The position numbers and the translations under genes were made by a program. Source: Bacteroidota bacterium (GTDB lineage: Bacteria; Bacteroidota; Bacteroidia; B-17B0; Aurantibacillaceae). From it: a stretch of 49,008 bases of DNA. A model generated the notes under the pieces. It had not been told where the DNA came from, did not search any database, and saw only the letters and a list, made by a program, of their open reading frames with translations. Shown piece by piece: positions 1 through 7,847 of this stretch (positions are counted from its first letter, which is position 1; each line of letters opens with the position of its first letter). Location: positions 1-49,008 of the forward strand of contig JAJONO010000047.1 in assembly GCA_021323535.1 (NCBI GenBank), in the 5' to 3' direction.

Positions 1-165
1 CAGAAAAAGCAGAGTACGCAGAAGATCAGTTTAAACATTTTAAGGTCAGCAATTTTTTGTTTTTTGGCTCTCACTTGGTTCTCGCAGACGTGCGCAGAAG
101 AAGCAGAGTACGCAGAAGATGATCAGTTTAAACTTATTTCAATACCAGTGGTTTTTTGTTTTTGT
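1..165. repeat. Imperfect direct repeat, two copies, in a gene-free stretch
   Basis: Copy 1 begins at position 1 and copy 2 at position 95. Both carry CAGA(A/G)(G/A)AAGCAGAG-like sequence followed by TACGCAGAAGAT, CAGTTTAAAC and, after a more divergent part, a TTTTTTGTTTTT run. Copy 2 has an extra GAT. No coding potential is evident in 1-205. The first copy may continue left of the window. Confidence 0.6.
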
Positions 166-173
166 TTATTTGC

Positions 174-202
174 GATTCGACTGCGCTCAGCCTGACGGGC
201 AA
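174..202. repeat. Intergenic TTCGACTGCGCTCAG repeat
   Basis: The 15-mer TTCGACTGCGCTCAG lies at 176-190, just after the thioesterase stop codon. Its exact reverse complement recurs at 42375-42389, after batE. Both copies lie in short intergenic stretches, as expected of a dispersed small repeat. Confidence 0.6.
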
Positions 203-205
203 TTA

Positions 206-634
206 TTACTTAGTCTTCGGAACTACCATGGCGGTAAAACGGCTCACGCAGCATAATTCATTCTGATCGTTATAAATTTTTATTTCCCAGATATGAGTTT
301 TGCCTCCGATTTTTATTGGCGAACAGATTGCAGTTACGCTCCCCGAAGTGACTGCCTTTACATGACTGGCATTGATCTCCACTCCTACTCCCATAAATAA
401 CTCACGATTCACGAGGCACCAGCTTGCTACACTGCCAATGGTTTCGGCCAACGCTACAGAAGCGCCTCCATGTAATAATCCGAATGGTTGTTTGACTTTG
501 TTCGTCACCGGCATTTTTGCTTTCAGATAATCAGGGCCTACTTCAATAAAATCAATCTCAAAAAATTCACCGAGAGTGTTTTTGTTAAGGTCATTTAAAA
601 CTATTGTCGTTATTTCCCCGTTCCAGATACTCAT
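206..634 (-). CDS. Hotdog-fold acyl-CoA thioesterase, YdiI/MenI-like
   Basis: This 142-residue protein has the single hotdog-domain length of the PaaI/YdiI thioesterases. The family signature is clear: LLHGGASVALAETIGS at about residues 53-68, with His55-Gly-Gly and Glu64 where YdiI-type enzymes have their catalytic glutamate. Relatives hydrolyse aromatic or fatty acyl-CoAs, and MenI acts on dihydroxynaphthoyl-CoA in menaquinone synthesis. The exact substrate here is unknown. Its ATG overlaps the stop codon of the upstream deacetylase-like gene by 4 nt (ATGA), so it is the last cistron of the minus-strand glycan operon. That position may reflect convenience of transcription rather than a glycan role. 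Confidence 0.85.
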   Translation of the reverse strand: MSIWNGEITTIVLNDLNKNTLGEFFEIDFIEVGPDYLKAKMPVTNKVKQPFGLLHGGASVALAETIGSVASWCLVNRELFMGVGVEINASHVKAVTSGSVTAICSPIKIGGKTHIWEIKIYNDQNELCCVSRFTAMVVPKTK

Positions 635-1437
635 GCTTCCAATTCTCTTATTGCATTGTTGTAATTGATGAATTCGATCTTATTCTGTTTCAGATATTCT
701 ACAAGCCACATGTACCAGTTGAGCCAGGTTTTATATGAGTGCGAAAAATAACGATCATGAAAATCCACACCAAGGTATTTCAGATTTTCTTTGTCCGCTT
801 TATCAATTATCCTTCTTGTACTTTCCTTCGCCTGTTCAAGATTTACAGATTGCCAGCTTTTACCATTTTCAATGATCCAGCCATCCATGATCTGGAAAGG
901 AAATTCCCACATGCCGTCTATCTTATACGGGTTTTTAAAACTATGTTCTGTGCTGTCGTATTTGTAACCTGAAGAAGCCAGGAGTTGAAATGTTTCTTTA
1001 GTGTTTCGAACATAATGCATTCTTATACCAAAGTTGTTTAGTTTTGTTAGTGAAGCAAAAAGATCATGCTCTCGCTTGATAAGTACAGGGTCATTAAACT
1101 CAATTCCATGAATTCCGATCTCGCAGTTTCTTGATTGCATCTGCTCTATCCAGATCAAAGCAGAATCGTTTGTGTAATTAAGCCCTATGCCTTTATTAAC
1201 CGCTACAAAAAAAGAAGAAGGTACATTGTTGATGTTGTTGAATGTGATCAGTTCATCAATATTCTGCCATTTATTTTTGAAGAAATCGGACCAGCGCAGA
1301 ATATATTCCCTTGGAGAAATTTTTCCGCTAACCAATTCTACATGCATCCTGGCCATGTATTTCGGAACGATAACATCTCTGAATAAATGTTCTGAAACTT
1401 TAATGTGGTCAATGTCGTGGGAAATAATAGCTTTCAT
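631..1437 (-). CDS. Polysaccharide deacetylase-like (NodB-fold) protein
   Basis: The 268-residue protein starts with the metal-binding type motif SHDIDH (residues 6-11). It has a second histidine motif, EIGIHGIEF, and a late VDFHDRYF segment, all in the order expected of a divergent carbohydrate esterase 4/NodB fold. It lacks the classical TFDDGY form found in the second deacetylase at 15297-16262, so it belongs to a different subgroup. There is no signal peptide, so it is probably cytoplasmic and may modify a sugar precursor or a lipid-linked intermediate. It lies 6 nt after the methyltransferase-like gene and overlaps the thioesterase by 4 nt. The fold call is fairly secure, the substrate unknown. 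Confidence 0.7.
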   Translation of the reverse strand: MKAIISHDIDHIKVSEHLFRDVIVPKYMARMHVELVSGKISPREYILRWSDFFKNKWQNIDELITFNNINNVPSSFFVAVNKGIGLNYTNDSALIWIEQMQSRNCEIGIHGIEFNDPVLIKREHDLFASLTKLNNFGIRMHYVRNTKETFQLLASSGYKYDSTEHSFKNPYKIDGMWEFPFQIMDGWIIENGKSWQSVNLEQAKESTRRIIDKADKENLKYLGVDFHDRYFSHSYKTWLNWYMWLVEYLKQNKIEFINYNNAIRELEA

Positions 1438-1443
1438 AAACCG

Positions 1444-2094
1444 TCACGCTTTCTTTTTAAAATGCAGCACGAGATAATATGTCAGCGTGCGTTGCCTGTA
1501 ATGGGACCAGGTTATTGAATAATTATTTTTTTCGGCTATGTCACCGTATATTTTCAGCATTTGTTCAAGCGTTACATTTTCAGGATTTCCTGTTTTGTAA
1601 AACGCTTCGCGTCGCCCCAGATGTTCTTTGTTGAACAATGTATCGTATCTTTTTCTCCATTCTTCTGATGCATATGGAATCACATTGAGGTTCACTACGC
1701 ATTCATCCTTCATAACGCGGAACATCAGGGGAAAGAACTCGAAGTTTTCGCAATACGCGCCAAATAAACCCTGATGTGTATCAACATTAATAAAATCAAA
1801 TTTTTTGTCACACTTCATTATTTCTTCGAATGAATTTGTGATCCTGATTTTTGCGCGCGGAAGGTTTTTTTTAAGGTATGGCTCGCACCACTCATTGATT
1901 TCCCATGCTTCGTGATAAGATGGATACTGTCGATAGGCTCTTGCCTGCCAGGCACCCGTGTGCGCAAAAGCTTCAAGCGCGCTGCAGCCTTTTAAAGGAA
2001 AACGCTTATTGATCTCCTTTAATACATCATAGATCGGATATAATCCGAACGCGTGAAAAACACTTTGCTTTATGTTACTTAATATCTGTTTCAA
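1444..2094 (-). CDS. Class I SAM-methyltransferase-like protein
   Basis: This 216-residue protein has a glycine-containing motif I-like segment, ALEAFAHTGAWQ, at about residues 39-50. An acidic EINEW follows at the end of the next strand, and then FDFINVDTHQG, which resembles motif IV. These fit a Rossmann-fold SAM-binding protein, but the first motif deviates from the usual D/E-x-G-x-G pattern, so catalytic activity is not assured. It is the fifth gene of the minus-strand operon that runs from 5891 to 206, with 2 nt to the FemAB-like gene upstream. Methylation or another modification of the polysaccharide is the most likely role, by context only. Confidence 0.55.
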   Translation of the reverse strand: MKQILSNIKQSVFHAFGLYPIYDVLKEINKRFPLKGCSALEAFAHTGAWQARAYRQYPSYHEAWEINEWCEPYLKKNLPRAKIRITNSFEEIMKCDKKFDFINVDTHQGLFGAYCENFEFFPLMFRVMKDECVVNLNVIPYASEEWRKRYDTLFNKEHLGRREAFYKTGNPENVTLEQMLKIYGDIAEKNNYSITWSHYRQRTLTYYLVLHFKKKA

Positions 2095-2096
2095 GA

Positions 2097-3074
2097 TTAG
2101 ATTGGATTATTATGTTTTTTTAAAGCGAGAAAAGTTTTAAGGACCGGTTTTATCTTGTGAACACTGAGGTACGCAATGAGCTCTCCGCCAAATTCTCTGA
2201 AGTAACGTTCAATTTTAGGATCCATAGATCCCTCAAAATCAAAATGCTTTAATCCGAGTTCTTTCGCTTTTAAAATGCTTTGCCACATGCATGATACTCC
2301 AGCCCCATGGTGTTTATTGTCTGAATCGAATCCACCAAAAAGATAAACCGCTTCGGTTTTATCAATGAGACAAAAAGTAACGCCGATAGGTTTATCGTTA
2401 TGGTAAGCGACAAAAGCGAACGAATTCCTTTTACTCGCGAATTCAAATAAAATATTCTTTATGATGATTTTATTTTTCGCCACATCATTTCTTTCCAGCG
2501 ATTTTATGACAAGAGAATAAATAAGTTCCGGGTCATGCGTTTCTTTAATCACCAATCCGTCCTTCTCAGCTTTATTCACGCTTTTTCTTTTTTCGGAAGA
2601 AAGATTTTCCCATAGTTTTTCTTTTGAAAGAGATAAATCAATAAGGTACGAGTATCTTGTCTTGGATGTATAACCCTTCCAGATAAAAGGTTGTGTGTCG
2701 ATGATGGCAGCGGGCAGATTAATATTGATGTATGGAACATTTAACGCTTCGAAATAATTAGCTATTGCTTCAAGAACATCTTTGTTGAATGAATTTTTTC
2801 CTACAACAGATTCAGCAGGATTCACAAAAAACAAATCGATATCGGGAGAATAAGGTGCTGAAATGATGAATTTAAAAACTGATTTTTTAAACTGAAAATA
2901 AGTAAAACAGCCAATTACATCGTTGTTGTTGTTAAGAATAACACACTGAATAATTCCTCTCTCCGGATAATTTTTGAGCCACTCCTCCGAGTTAAAAAGA
3001 AGATCATGCTTCGAAATAAATTTCTGGAGCGCAGGGTATGATGTTGAATTGCTATTTATCTTTTCTACCTTCAA
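2097..3074 (-). CDS. FemAB/BioF2-type GNAT acyltransferase-like protein, copy 2
   Basis: The protein has 325 residues and the layout of the FemAB-like double-GNAT family. The C-terminal half carries a GNAT signature: FAFVAYHNDKPIGVTFCLID, then YLFGGFDSDNKHHGAG, LKHFDFEGSMDPKIERYFREFGG. FemAB proteins transfer amino acids from aminoacyl-tRNA to peptidoglycan precursors; BioF2-like relatives in glycan loci probably acylate or aminoacylate sugars. It is a tandem paralogue of the preceding gene: both share DFEGSM, (Y/F)FR(E/S)FG and the GKNSF/SANSF region. The ATG overlaps the upstream stop by 4 nt. The fold is well supported, the acceptor unknown. Confidence 0.7.
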   Translation of the reverse strand: MKVEKINSNSTSYPALQKFISKHDLLFNSEEWLKNYPERGIIQCVILNNNNDVIGCFTYFQFKKSVFKFIISAPYSPDIDLFFVNPAESVVGKNSFNKDVLEAIANYFEALNVPYININLPAAIIDTQPFIWKGYTSKTRYSYLIDLSLSKEKLWENLSSEKRKSVNKAEKDGLVIKETHDPELIYSLVIKSLERNDVAKNKIIIKNILFEFASKRNSFAFVAYHNDKPIGVTFCLIDKTEAVYLFGGFDSDNKHHGAGVSCMWQSILKAKELGLKHFDFEGSMDPKIERYFREFGGELIAYLSVHKIKPVLKTFLALKKHNNPI

Positions 3075-4033
3075 AACAATTCGCGCTTTTTAAATTTAAG
3101 GAGCAATTCTATTGGTAGTTTTCCTTTATTGACGGTGTAATACGGAACCAGTTCCGGACCAAAACTCCTGAAGAATTTTTCTACGCCTTTAAGCATAGAA
3201 CCTTCAAAGTCAAATGTGTTGCACCCAAGTTCCCTGGCCTGTTCAATACTTCTCTGCACAAGAAGATTATTTACTCCCTGTATACCGGAAGATTTATTTA
3301 CACCGCCCAACAGATAATAACAATTGTTCTTGTCATAAGCACAGAAAACAACACCAAGCAACTCGCCGTTCTTTCTTGCTTCTACGCTAAATGAGTTTGA
3401 AGTATCCGAAAATTTCAGGAAGACGTTCCTGAGTTCGTTTTCGTAAATATTGGCTCCGGTTGTACTCAGGGAATTCATAAAAAAAGAAAGCAGTTCTTTT
3501 TTCTCTAACCTGTTTAATTCAAGTTGTACTTCCTCCTTGATTGCTTTGTTGATCACATTTCTGTTCTTAGAATCAAAATTTGCCTTGATGTCTTCAATAG
3601 AACGAAGCAGTGAAATACGGTACGTATAATTAGGCACCACTTTGTATTTGCTCCAGATAAACGGCTGCAGATCGATAATATTACTTGGAAAGGCCAGAAC
3701 GGTTAGAGCGCTTTTCTGTGAAGAAATATAATTACATACTTCGGTGATCACTTCTTTTGAAAAACTATTCGCTGACGATTTATTTTTACTATCGGAGATA
3801 AAGAACAAGCCGCAATGTGGTGTATATGGTGGTAATTTCAGAAAAGTGAAACCATATTTTTTTGTCTTCATAAAATAGAAGCCACCTATCAATTGATTTT
3901 CGTCTTTATAAATTCCAATCAATGATAATTTATTTCCGTAGGTTGATAACCATGCCTTACTTCCGAAGACACCAACGGCGGTCTCGGCGTGTTTAGAGAA
4001 TAAATCAATATCACTTATCGGTTTAAGAATCAC
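3071..4033 (-). CDS. FemAB/BioF2-type GNAT acyltransferase-like protein, copy 1
   Basis: This 320-residue protein matches its downstream neighbour in length and in landmark segments, for instance YLLGGVNKSSGIQGVNNLL and TFDFEGSMLKGVEKFFRSFG near the C terminus. The PFIW segment also occurs in both, followed by a Y-rich strand. The two genes therefore arose by tandem duplication and have diverged substantially. It is expected to be cytoplasmic and to transfer an acyl or aminoacyl group onto a glycan precursor. It overlaps the GT4 gene upstream and the second copy downstream by 4 nt each, which suggests tightly coupled expression of the pair. Confidence 0.7.
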   Translation of the reverse strand: MILKPISDIDLFSKHAETAVGVFGSKAWLSTYGNKLSLIGIYKDENQLIGGFYFMKTKKYGFTFLKLPPYTPHCGLFFISDSKNKSSANSFSKEVITEVCNYISSQKSALTVLAFPSNIIDLQPFIWSKYKVVPNYTYRISLLRSIEDIKANFDSKNRNVINKAIKEEVQLELNRLEKKELLSFFMNSLSTTGANIYENELRNVFLKFSDTSNSFSVEARKNGELLGVVFCAYDKNNCYYLLGGVNKSSGIQGVNNLLVQRSIEQARELGCNTFDFEGSMLKGVEKFFRSFGPELVPYYTVNKGKLPIELLLKFKKRELF

Positions 4034-5133
4034 TTTTTACTTACGGTTGAATTATAGATATCAATCATCTGCTGGAGGTTTCCGTTCCAGTCATAACGGT
4101 CGAGAACACTTTTTCTTGCCTTCAATCCAAGTTCTCTTGCTTCCTCCTGGTTATTCACCAGTTTATCAATTGCATCTGCCATTGCTACAGAATTTTTTTT
4201 CGGAATAACAATACCAAACTTTCCATGATCAACCACTTCCATTAAACCTCCCACGTCGGTTACAATAACAGGACGTTCGCATGACATAGCCTCTACCGTG
4301 GCAACACCAAAGCTCTCGCTGTCGTCGATAGACACATTAAGAAAAATGTCGAGGAGATTATGATAATTACTGATCTCCGAAAACGGGATGCGTCCGGTTA
4401 CTACAAAATGGTCTTCAAGTTCTTTTTCTTTGATCATTTTTCTGTAACCATCCAGATCGCTGCCACTTCCAATGAGATAGAATTTAAATTTTTTTTCAGG
4501 ATTGCGCTCAATTACAAGCTTTGCCGCGTCAATAATGTAAATAATTCCGTACTTCTCTTCAATAGGTTTAATTGTTCCAATATGGGTTACACTTTTATCC
4601 TTTCCTTCAAAATCCCTCTTCGAAAATTTTTGCACATCAACACCAAATGGCGTTACAACCACTTCTTTAGAAGTATACTTTCTCACTTCCTCTTTCATGA
4701 TATGACTTGTGGAAAGGATCACATTGGCTTTTTTGAGATTATACTGAAAAACCTTTTTGTGAAGTTTTGATCTCGAAGGAAAATCATACACATCAGCTCC
4801 CCACACGGATAAAATAAAAGGGTGGAAACCGGACAATGCTCCAATCAAACCGTAACTGGTGGCGTAATGCGCATGAAGAATATCAGGTTTAAAATGTTTG
4901 ATTATTCTCTTGAGAATGGTAACATATTTGAGATAAGAAAGTTTTGTAAAAGTGCTCTCGGCATTAATATTCGTTTCAGGTTCAAAAAACACTGTAATGT
5001 TTTTGTGAGTGTACCACTCGTAAGACGCTTTGTTGAAACTGAAAATTCCGATCTGCACACCTTTGTCTGCAAGTCCGAGCGCCCACTTTTCCGTATGCTC
5101 GCTGAATGTATCTGATAACAAAAGAACTTTCAT
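4030..5133 (-). CDS. Glycosyltransferase family 4 (GT-B fold)
   Basis: The 367-residue protein opens with MKVLLLSDTFSEHTEKWA, typical of the GT4 acceptor-binding domain. The donor domain carries the EX7E motif, Glu273-SFGVATV-Glu281, followed by PVIVTDVGGLMEVV. HAHYATSYG near residue 90 and GADVYDFPS are also family features. It should transfer a nucleotide-activated sugar with retention of configuration, on the cytoplasmic side of the membrane. Its start codon shares one base with the stop of the upstream GT2 gene, and its stop overlaps the first FemAB-like gene by 4 nt. Sugar specificity cannot be read from the sequence. Confidence 0.88.
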   Translation of the reverse strand: MKVLLLSDTFSEHTEKWALGLADKGVQIGIFSFNKASYEWYTHKNITVFFEPETNINAESTFTKLSYLKYVTILKRIIKHFKPDILHAHYATSYGLIGALSGFHPFILSVWGADVYDFPSRSKLHKKVFQYNLKKANVILSTSHIMKEEVRKYTSKEVVVTPFGVDVQKFSKRDFEGKDKSVTHIGTIKPIEEKYGIIYIIDAAKLVIERNPEKKFKFYLIGSGSDLDGYRKMIKEKELEDHFVVTGRIPFSEISNYHNLLDIFLNVSIDDSESFGVATVEAMSCERPVIVTDVGGLMEVVDHGKFGIVIPKKNSVAMADAIDKLVNNQEEARELGLKARKSVLDRYDWNGNLQQMIDIYNSTVSKK

Positions 5134-5891
5134 TAGCGAGGGAATAGTTTATGTTTAATTAATCTTAGTTTCGAGAACCAGCTCAGGAAATTCCAAGGTT
5201 TCCTGCCATACTCTTTACTAATAACAAGTTGTTCCTTTATAAATACAGGAGTGAGACTACCTGTTTTTGAAATATTATGCTGCCTGAAATTGGCCACTTT
5301 AAAATCACAGACGTACATGGTTGCGTCATTGAAAAGACAACGGAGAACATATTCGTAATCGAAACAGCAGTTGAACGTTTTAAGCAGGCCGATCTTATCT
5401 GTAAAAGATTTCTTAAAGAAAGATCCCTGCTGAAAAATGCCCGGCACTTTTTTTACCAGGGTTTCCTTATCAATTTTATATGCGGGGAAGGATCTCATGT
5501 ATTTACCATTCTCATCAATGTAATCAATAGCCCCGTAAATGTAATCGATCTGAGGCCGGTTCTTTACTATTTCCATCAACTTAAGAACACCTTCCGTATC
5601 CAGAGTATCATCGGTATTGAGCCATGTCCAATAATCTCCTGTAGATCTTAGTATTCCTTTATTGATAGCATCATATTGTCCCTTATCCTTCTCAACTTCT
5701 ACATGATCAAGTTCATTCTGATACCGGGAAATAATTGTCTGCACCTGCTCATTGGATTTACTATCGAAGAGAAGTATCTCGACCTGATGTCCTTTTGAAC
5801 CCGCAAGATGTTTTATTTCGAGTGCGTTTTTAATTGTTTCCTCAATATACAAATGTTGGTTATATGAAGGTATAATGATGGAAAATTTCAT
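5133..5891 (-). CDS. Glycosyltransferase family 2 (GT-A fold)
   Basis: The 252-residue protein begins with the family 2 strand MKFSIIIPSYNQHLYIEETI. It has an acidic donor-binding region, YWTWLNTDDTLD, around residue 90, with the DXD-type NTDD motif, after DKGQYDAINKG. GT2 enzymes of this sort add single sugars during polysaccharide or O-antigen assembly in the cytoplasm. It is followed directly by the GT4 gene (1-nt overlap). A 40-bp gap separates it from the unknown protein upstream; nothing notable was seen in that gap. Confidence 0.88.
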   Translation of the reverse strand: MKFSIIIPSYNQHLYIEETIKNALEIKHLAGSKGHQVEILLFDSKSNEQVQTIISRYQNELDHVEVEKDKGQYDAINKGILRSTGDYWTWLNTDDTLDTEGVLKLMEIVKNRPQIDYIYGAIDYIDENGKYMRSFPAYKIDKETLVKKVPGIFQQGSFFKKSFTDKIGLLKTFNCCFDYEYVLRCLFNDATMYVCDFKVANFRQHNISKTGSLTPVFIKEQLVISKEYGRKPWNFLSWFSKLRLIKHKLFPR

Positions 5892-5931
5892 TTTTTACTA
5901 TGAATAAGTGTCCCGGCGAAAGCTTATAAAA

Positions 5932-6663
5932 TTAATAAAAAAATGCGGGAATGCCGAGGATATTGTAAAAAAAGCGTTCTACGTTCCGGGTCATTACCCT
6001 TAACTTATTTCGTTTAAGCGAAATTCCGTAAGAGCCCGTAGTACCGGAGGTTAGAGGGGTTCTCTTAAAAAGAGAGCAAGATGAAAAAAGGTTTTTGTTT
6101 TTTATTTTCTGATAAACAACATGCTCAATGTGCCTGCCCTGCTCATCATTAACGTTCTTATACTCGCCTTTAATATTTTCCAGGTAAAAATCAGTTGTAA
6201 ACCATAGAAGATATGTCTGCGCGTATTGTTGCCGCTTATTAAGATCGACAATCAGACCCTTGCATTTTCCTCTGGTAATCCTGGAAATATTTTCGACAAT
6301 GTATCTTCCTGTAATTTTAATGAAAGAAGAATATTTTTCTTTTAGAATATCAACTGCCTTATCCACCATTTCAAATTCCTGATATCCTTTTCCTTCATTA
6401 AATTTGTCGGATTTTGGAAACCGTATGACTTCAAAATAATTTTCGCGTCGCAGATCCTGAAATGCCTCATCTCCGTTAAGGTCGAATTCAGAATTTTCAA
6501 TGAAATAAATATCATCGTTTGGGAATCTCGACCTGTAAAATTTTATTGCTTTGATATAATCTGCAAGGCGGGTTTGGGGATTGTTGTAATTTGTAAAAAT
6601 ACTATTGGGCACAATGGTCCCCGTTAAAAGGATTGCGCGTTTATTTAGTATATTTGAAGCCAT
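5932..6663 (-). CDS. Unrecognised protein, possible sugar transferase
   Basis: The family of this 243-residue protein was not recognised. It starts like a nucleotide-sugar enzyme (RAILLTGTIVPNS) and contains FPNDDIYFIENSEFDLNG and FIKITGRYIVEN. Such segments recall GT-A-like proteins encoded in capsule loci, but no certain DXD site was assigned. There is no signal peptide or membrane span. It is the first gene of the minus-strand operon that ends at 206, and a -7-like box (TAAATTTG on the minus strand, 6681-6674) sits only about 11 nt before its ATG. A glycan role is inferred from position only. Confidence 0.45.
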   Translation of the reverse strand: MASNILNKRAILLTGTIVPNSIFTNYNNPQTRLADYIKAIKFYRSRFPNDDIYFIENSEFDLNGDEAFQDLRRENYFEVIRFPKSDKFNEGKGYQEFEMVDKAVDILKEKYSSFIKITGRYIVENISRITRGKCKGLIVDLNKRQQYAQTYLLWFTTDFYLENIKGEYKNVNDEQGRHIEHVVYQKIKNKNLFSSCSLFKRTPLTSGTTGSYGISLKRNKLRVMTRNVERFFYNILGIPAFFY

Positions 6664-6673
6664 TCAACGGTAT

Positions 6674-6681
6674 CAAATTTA
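6674..6681 (-). promoter_or_regulatory. Candidate -7 box for the 6663-206 operon
   Basis: On the minus strand the sequence reads TAAATTTG, an exact match to the Bacteroidota TAnnTTTG element. No TTTG lies 20 bp upstream of it, so the -33 element is poor. Transcription would start almost at the ATG (6663), which would give a very short or absent leader. Confidence 0.45.
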
Positions 6682-6716
6682 ATATTATTGTTTGAATTTC
6701 TTTATAGAACCTGCTT

Positions 6717-7847
6717 CTGAAAAAACCTGAATTTGCATATTTATCTGCTGAAGATCCCCGGAACAAAAGAGTTTGGTCGGGAACCCTGTTTGGAATATAC
6801 AGGAGCCTGAGCTCTATTGGAAACGTTGATATTCTTGGTCCTTATAAGCCCCCAGTGCGTACCTTTTTTGGTAAAATGCTGAACCAGCTCAGCCTGAAGC
6901 TATTTAAAAAGCGCATCAGTTACAGGCACAGTAGCCTCGTTGCAAAAGGACATGGAAATTATTTTTCACAAAAACTGAAACAAAAACATTACGATTACAT
7001 CATTGCACCTGCTGCTTCGGGTGAGATTGCCTACCTGCAAACCGATATTCCTATTATTTACATTACAGACGGAACCTTTGCAAGTTGCCTCAATTATCAC
7101 GAAAGTCTGAGTAACCTTACAGAAAAATCTATTGACGAAGGAAATCTTATTGAGCAAAGGGCCATTGATAAAAGTAAACTCGTTATCGTGTCATCGCAAT
7201 GGGCAGCTGAATCGGTAAAAAAAGATTATAAAGCTTCGTCTCAAAAAATAAAGATACTTCCCTACGGCGCCAATTTCGAAATTTTACCATCAGAAAATGA
7301 ACTTCGTTTTGAAGAACCAAAAGAATGGAAATTACTTTTTGTCGGTGTTTATTGGGAAAACAAAGGAGGAGATATTGCACTCAAGGCGCATAACCTTCTT
7401 CGAGAAAAAGGATTTCCTGTTCGTTTAACTATTCTTGGATGCGTTCCTCCAATGGACATAAAAGATGAATATGTAAGAGTGATTCCCTTCATTGATAAAA
7501 ACGATTCTGATGGTCAGAAAAAATTATCTGAGATCTATAGAGAACATCATCTGCTTATTCTTCCTACACGGTTTGACTGCACACCAATTGTAATTAACGA
7601 AGCCAGTGCATTTGGTATGCCTTGTCTGATTGCAGATACCGGAGGTGTTAGAGGACACCTGGAAAATAATGTGAATGGTTTTTTAATAGATTACAATGAT
7701 AAAGGTGTGGGCTACGCCATGAGAATTGAAGAACTTATAAAATCACCTGCAGCTTATGTTGAACTCAGAAAAACTACGCGTCATAAATATGTAACAGAAT
7801 TGAACTGGGAACATTGGACAAAAGAATTTCAGAAACTTTTAAAATAA
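6717..7847 (+). CDS. Glycosyltransferase family 4, probably CTG-initiated
   Basis: The protein carries GT4 features: LPYGANFEILP, KLLFVGVYWENKGGD, and near the C terminus FDCTPIVINEASAFGMPCLIADTGG, with an E/D-X7-E-type site. The first ATG or GTG in frame is GTG 6855, but that would leave a 330-residue protein without the usual N-terminal strand. The frame stays open upstream to a TAG at 6705 and encodes KKPEFAYLSAEDPRNKRVWS and GTLFGIYRSLSSIG, which look like a normal GT4 N terminus. The best start is CTG 6717, giving 376 residues; no ATG, GTG or TTG is available there. It is the only plus-strand gene in this locus and its end overlaps the convergent GT2-GT4 fusion by 9 nt. Confidence 0.75.
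   Translation: MKKPEFAYLSAEDPRNKRVWSGTLFGIYRSLSSIGNVDILGPYKPPVRTFFGKMLNQLSLKLFKKRISYRHSSLVAKGHGNYFSQKLKQKHYDYIIAPAASGEIAYLQTDIPIIYITDGTFASCLNYHESLSNLTEKSIDEGNLIEQRAIDKSKLVIVSSQWAAESVKKDYKASSQKIKILPYGANFEILPSENELRFEEPKEWKLLFVGVYWENKGGDIALKAHNLLREKGFPVRLTILGCVPPMDIKDEYVRVIPFIDKNDSDGQKKLSEIYREHHLLILPTRFDCTPIVINEASAFGMPCLIADTGGVRGHLENNVNGFLIDYNDKGVGYAMRIEELIKSPAAYVELRKTTRHKYVTELNWEHWTKEFQKLLK

Noticed and set aside
1-133. Resemblance of GCAGAGTACGC to a cDNA-library adapter
   Set aside because: The match is only about 11 nt, it occurs twice inside longer, similar but non-identical repeats, and the surroundings are normal intergenic sequence.
739-972. Open frames on the plus strand opposite the glycan genes
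   Set aside because: They have no homology-like motifs or plausible start context and are fully covered by well-supported genes on the minus strand; similar shadows occur throughout.
6721-6854. A frameshift at the start of the plus-strand GT4 gene
   Set aside because: Codon-by-codon reading shows that the upstream segment is in the same frame as the rest of the gene; only an ATG is missing.
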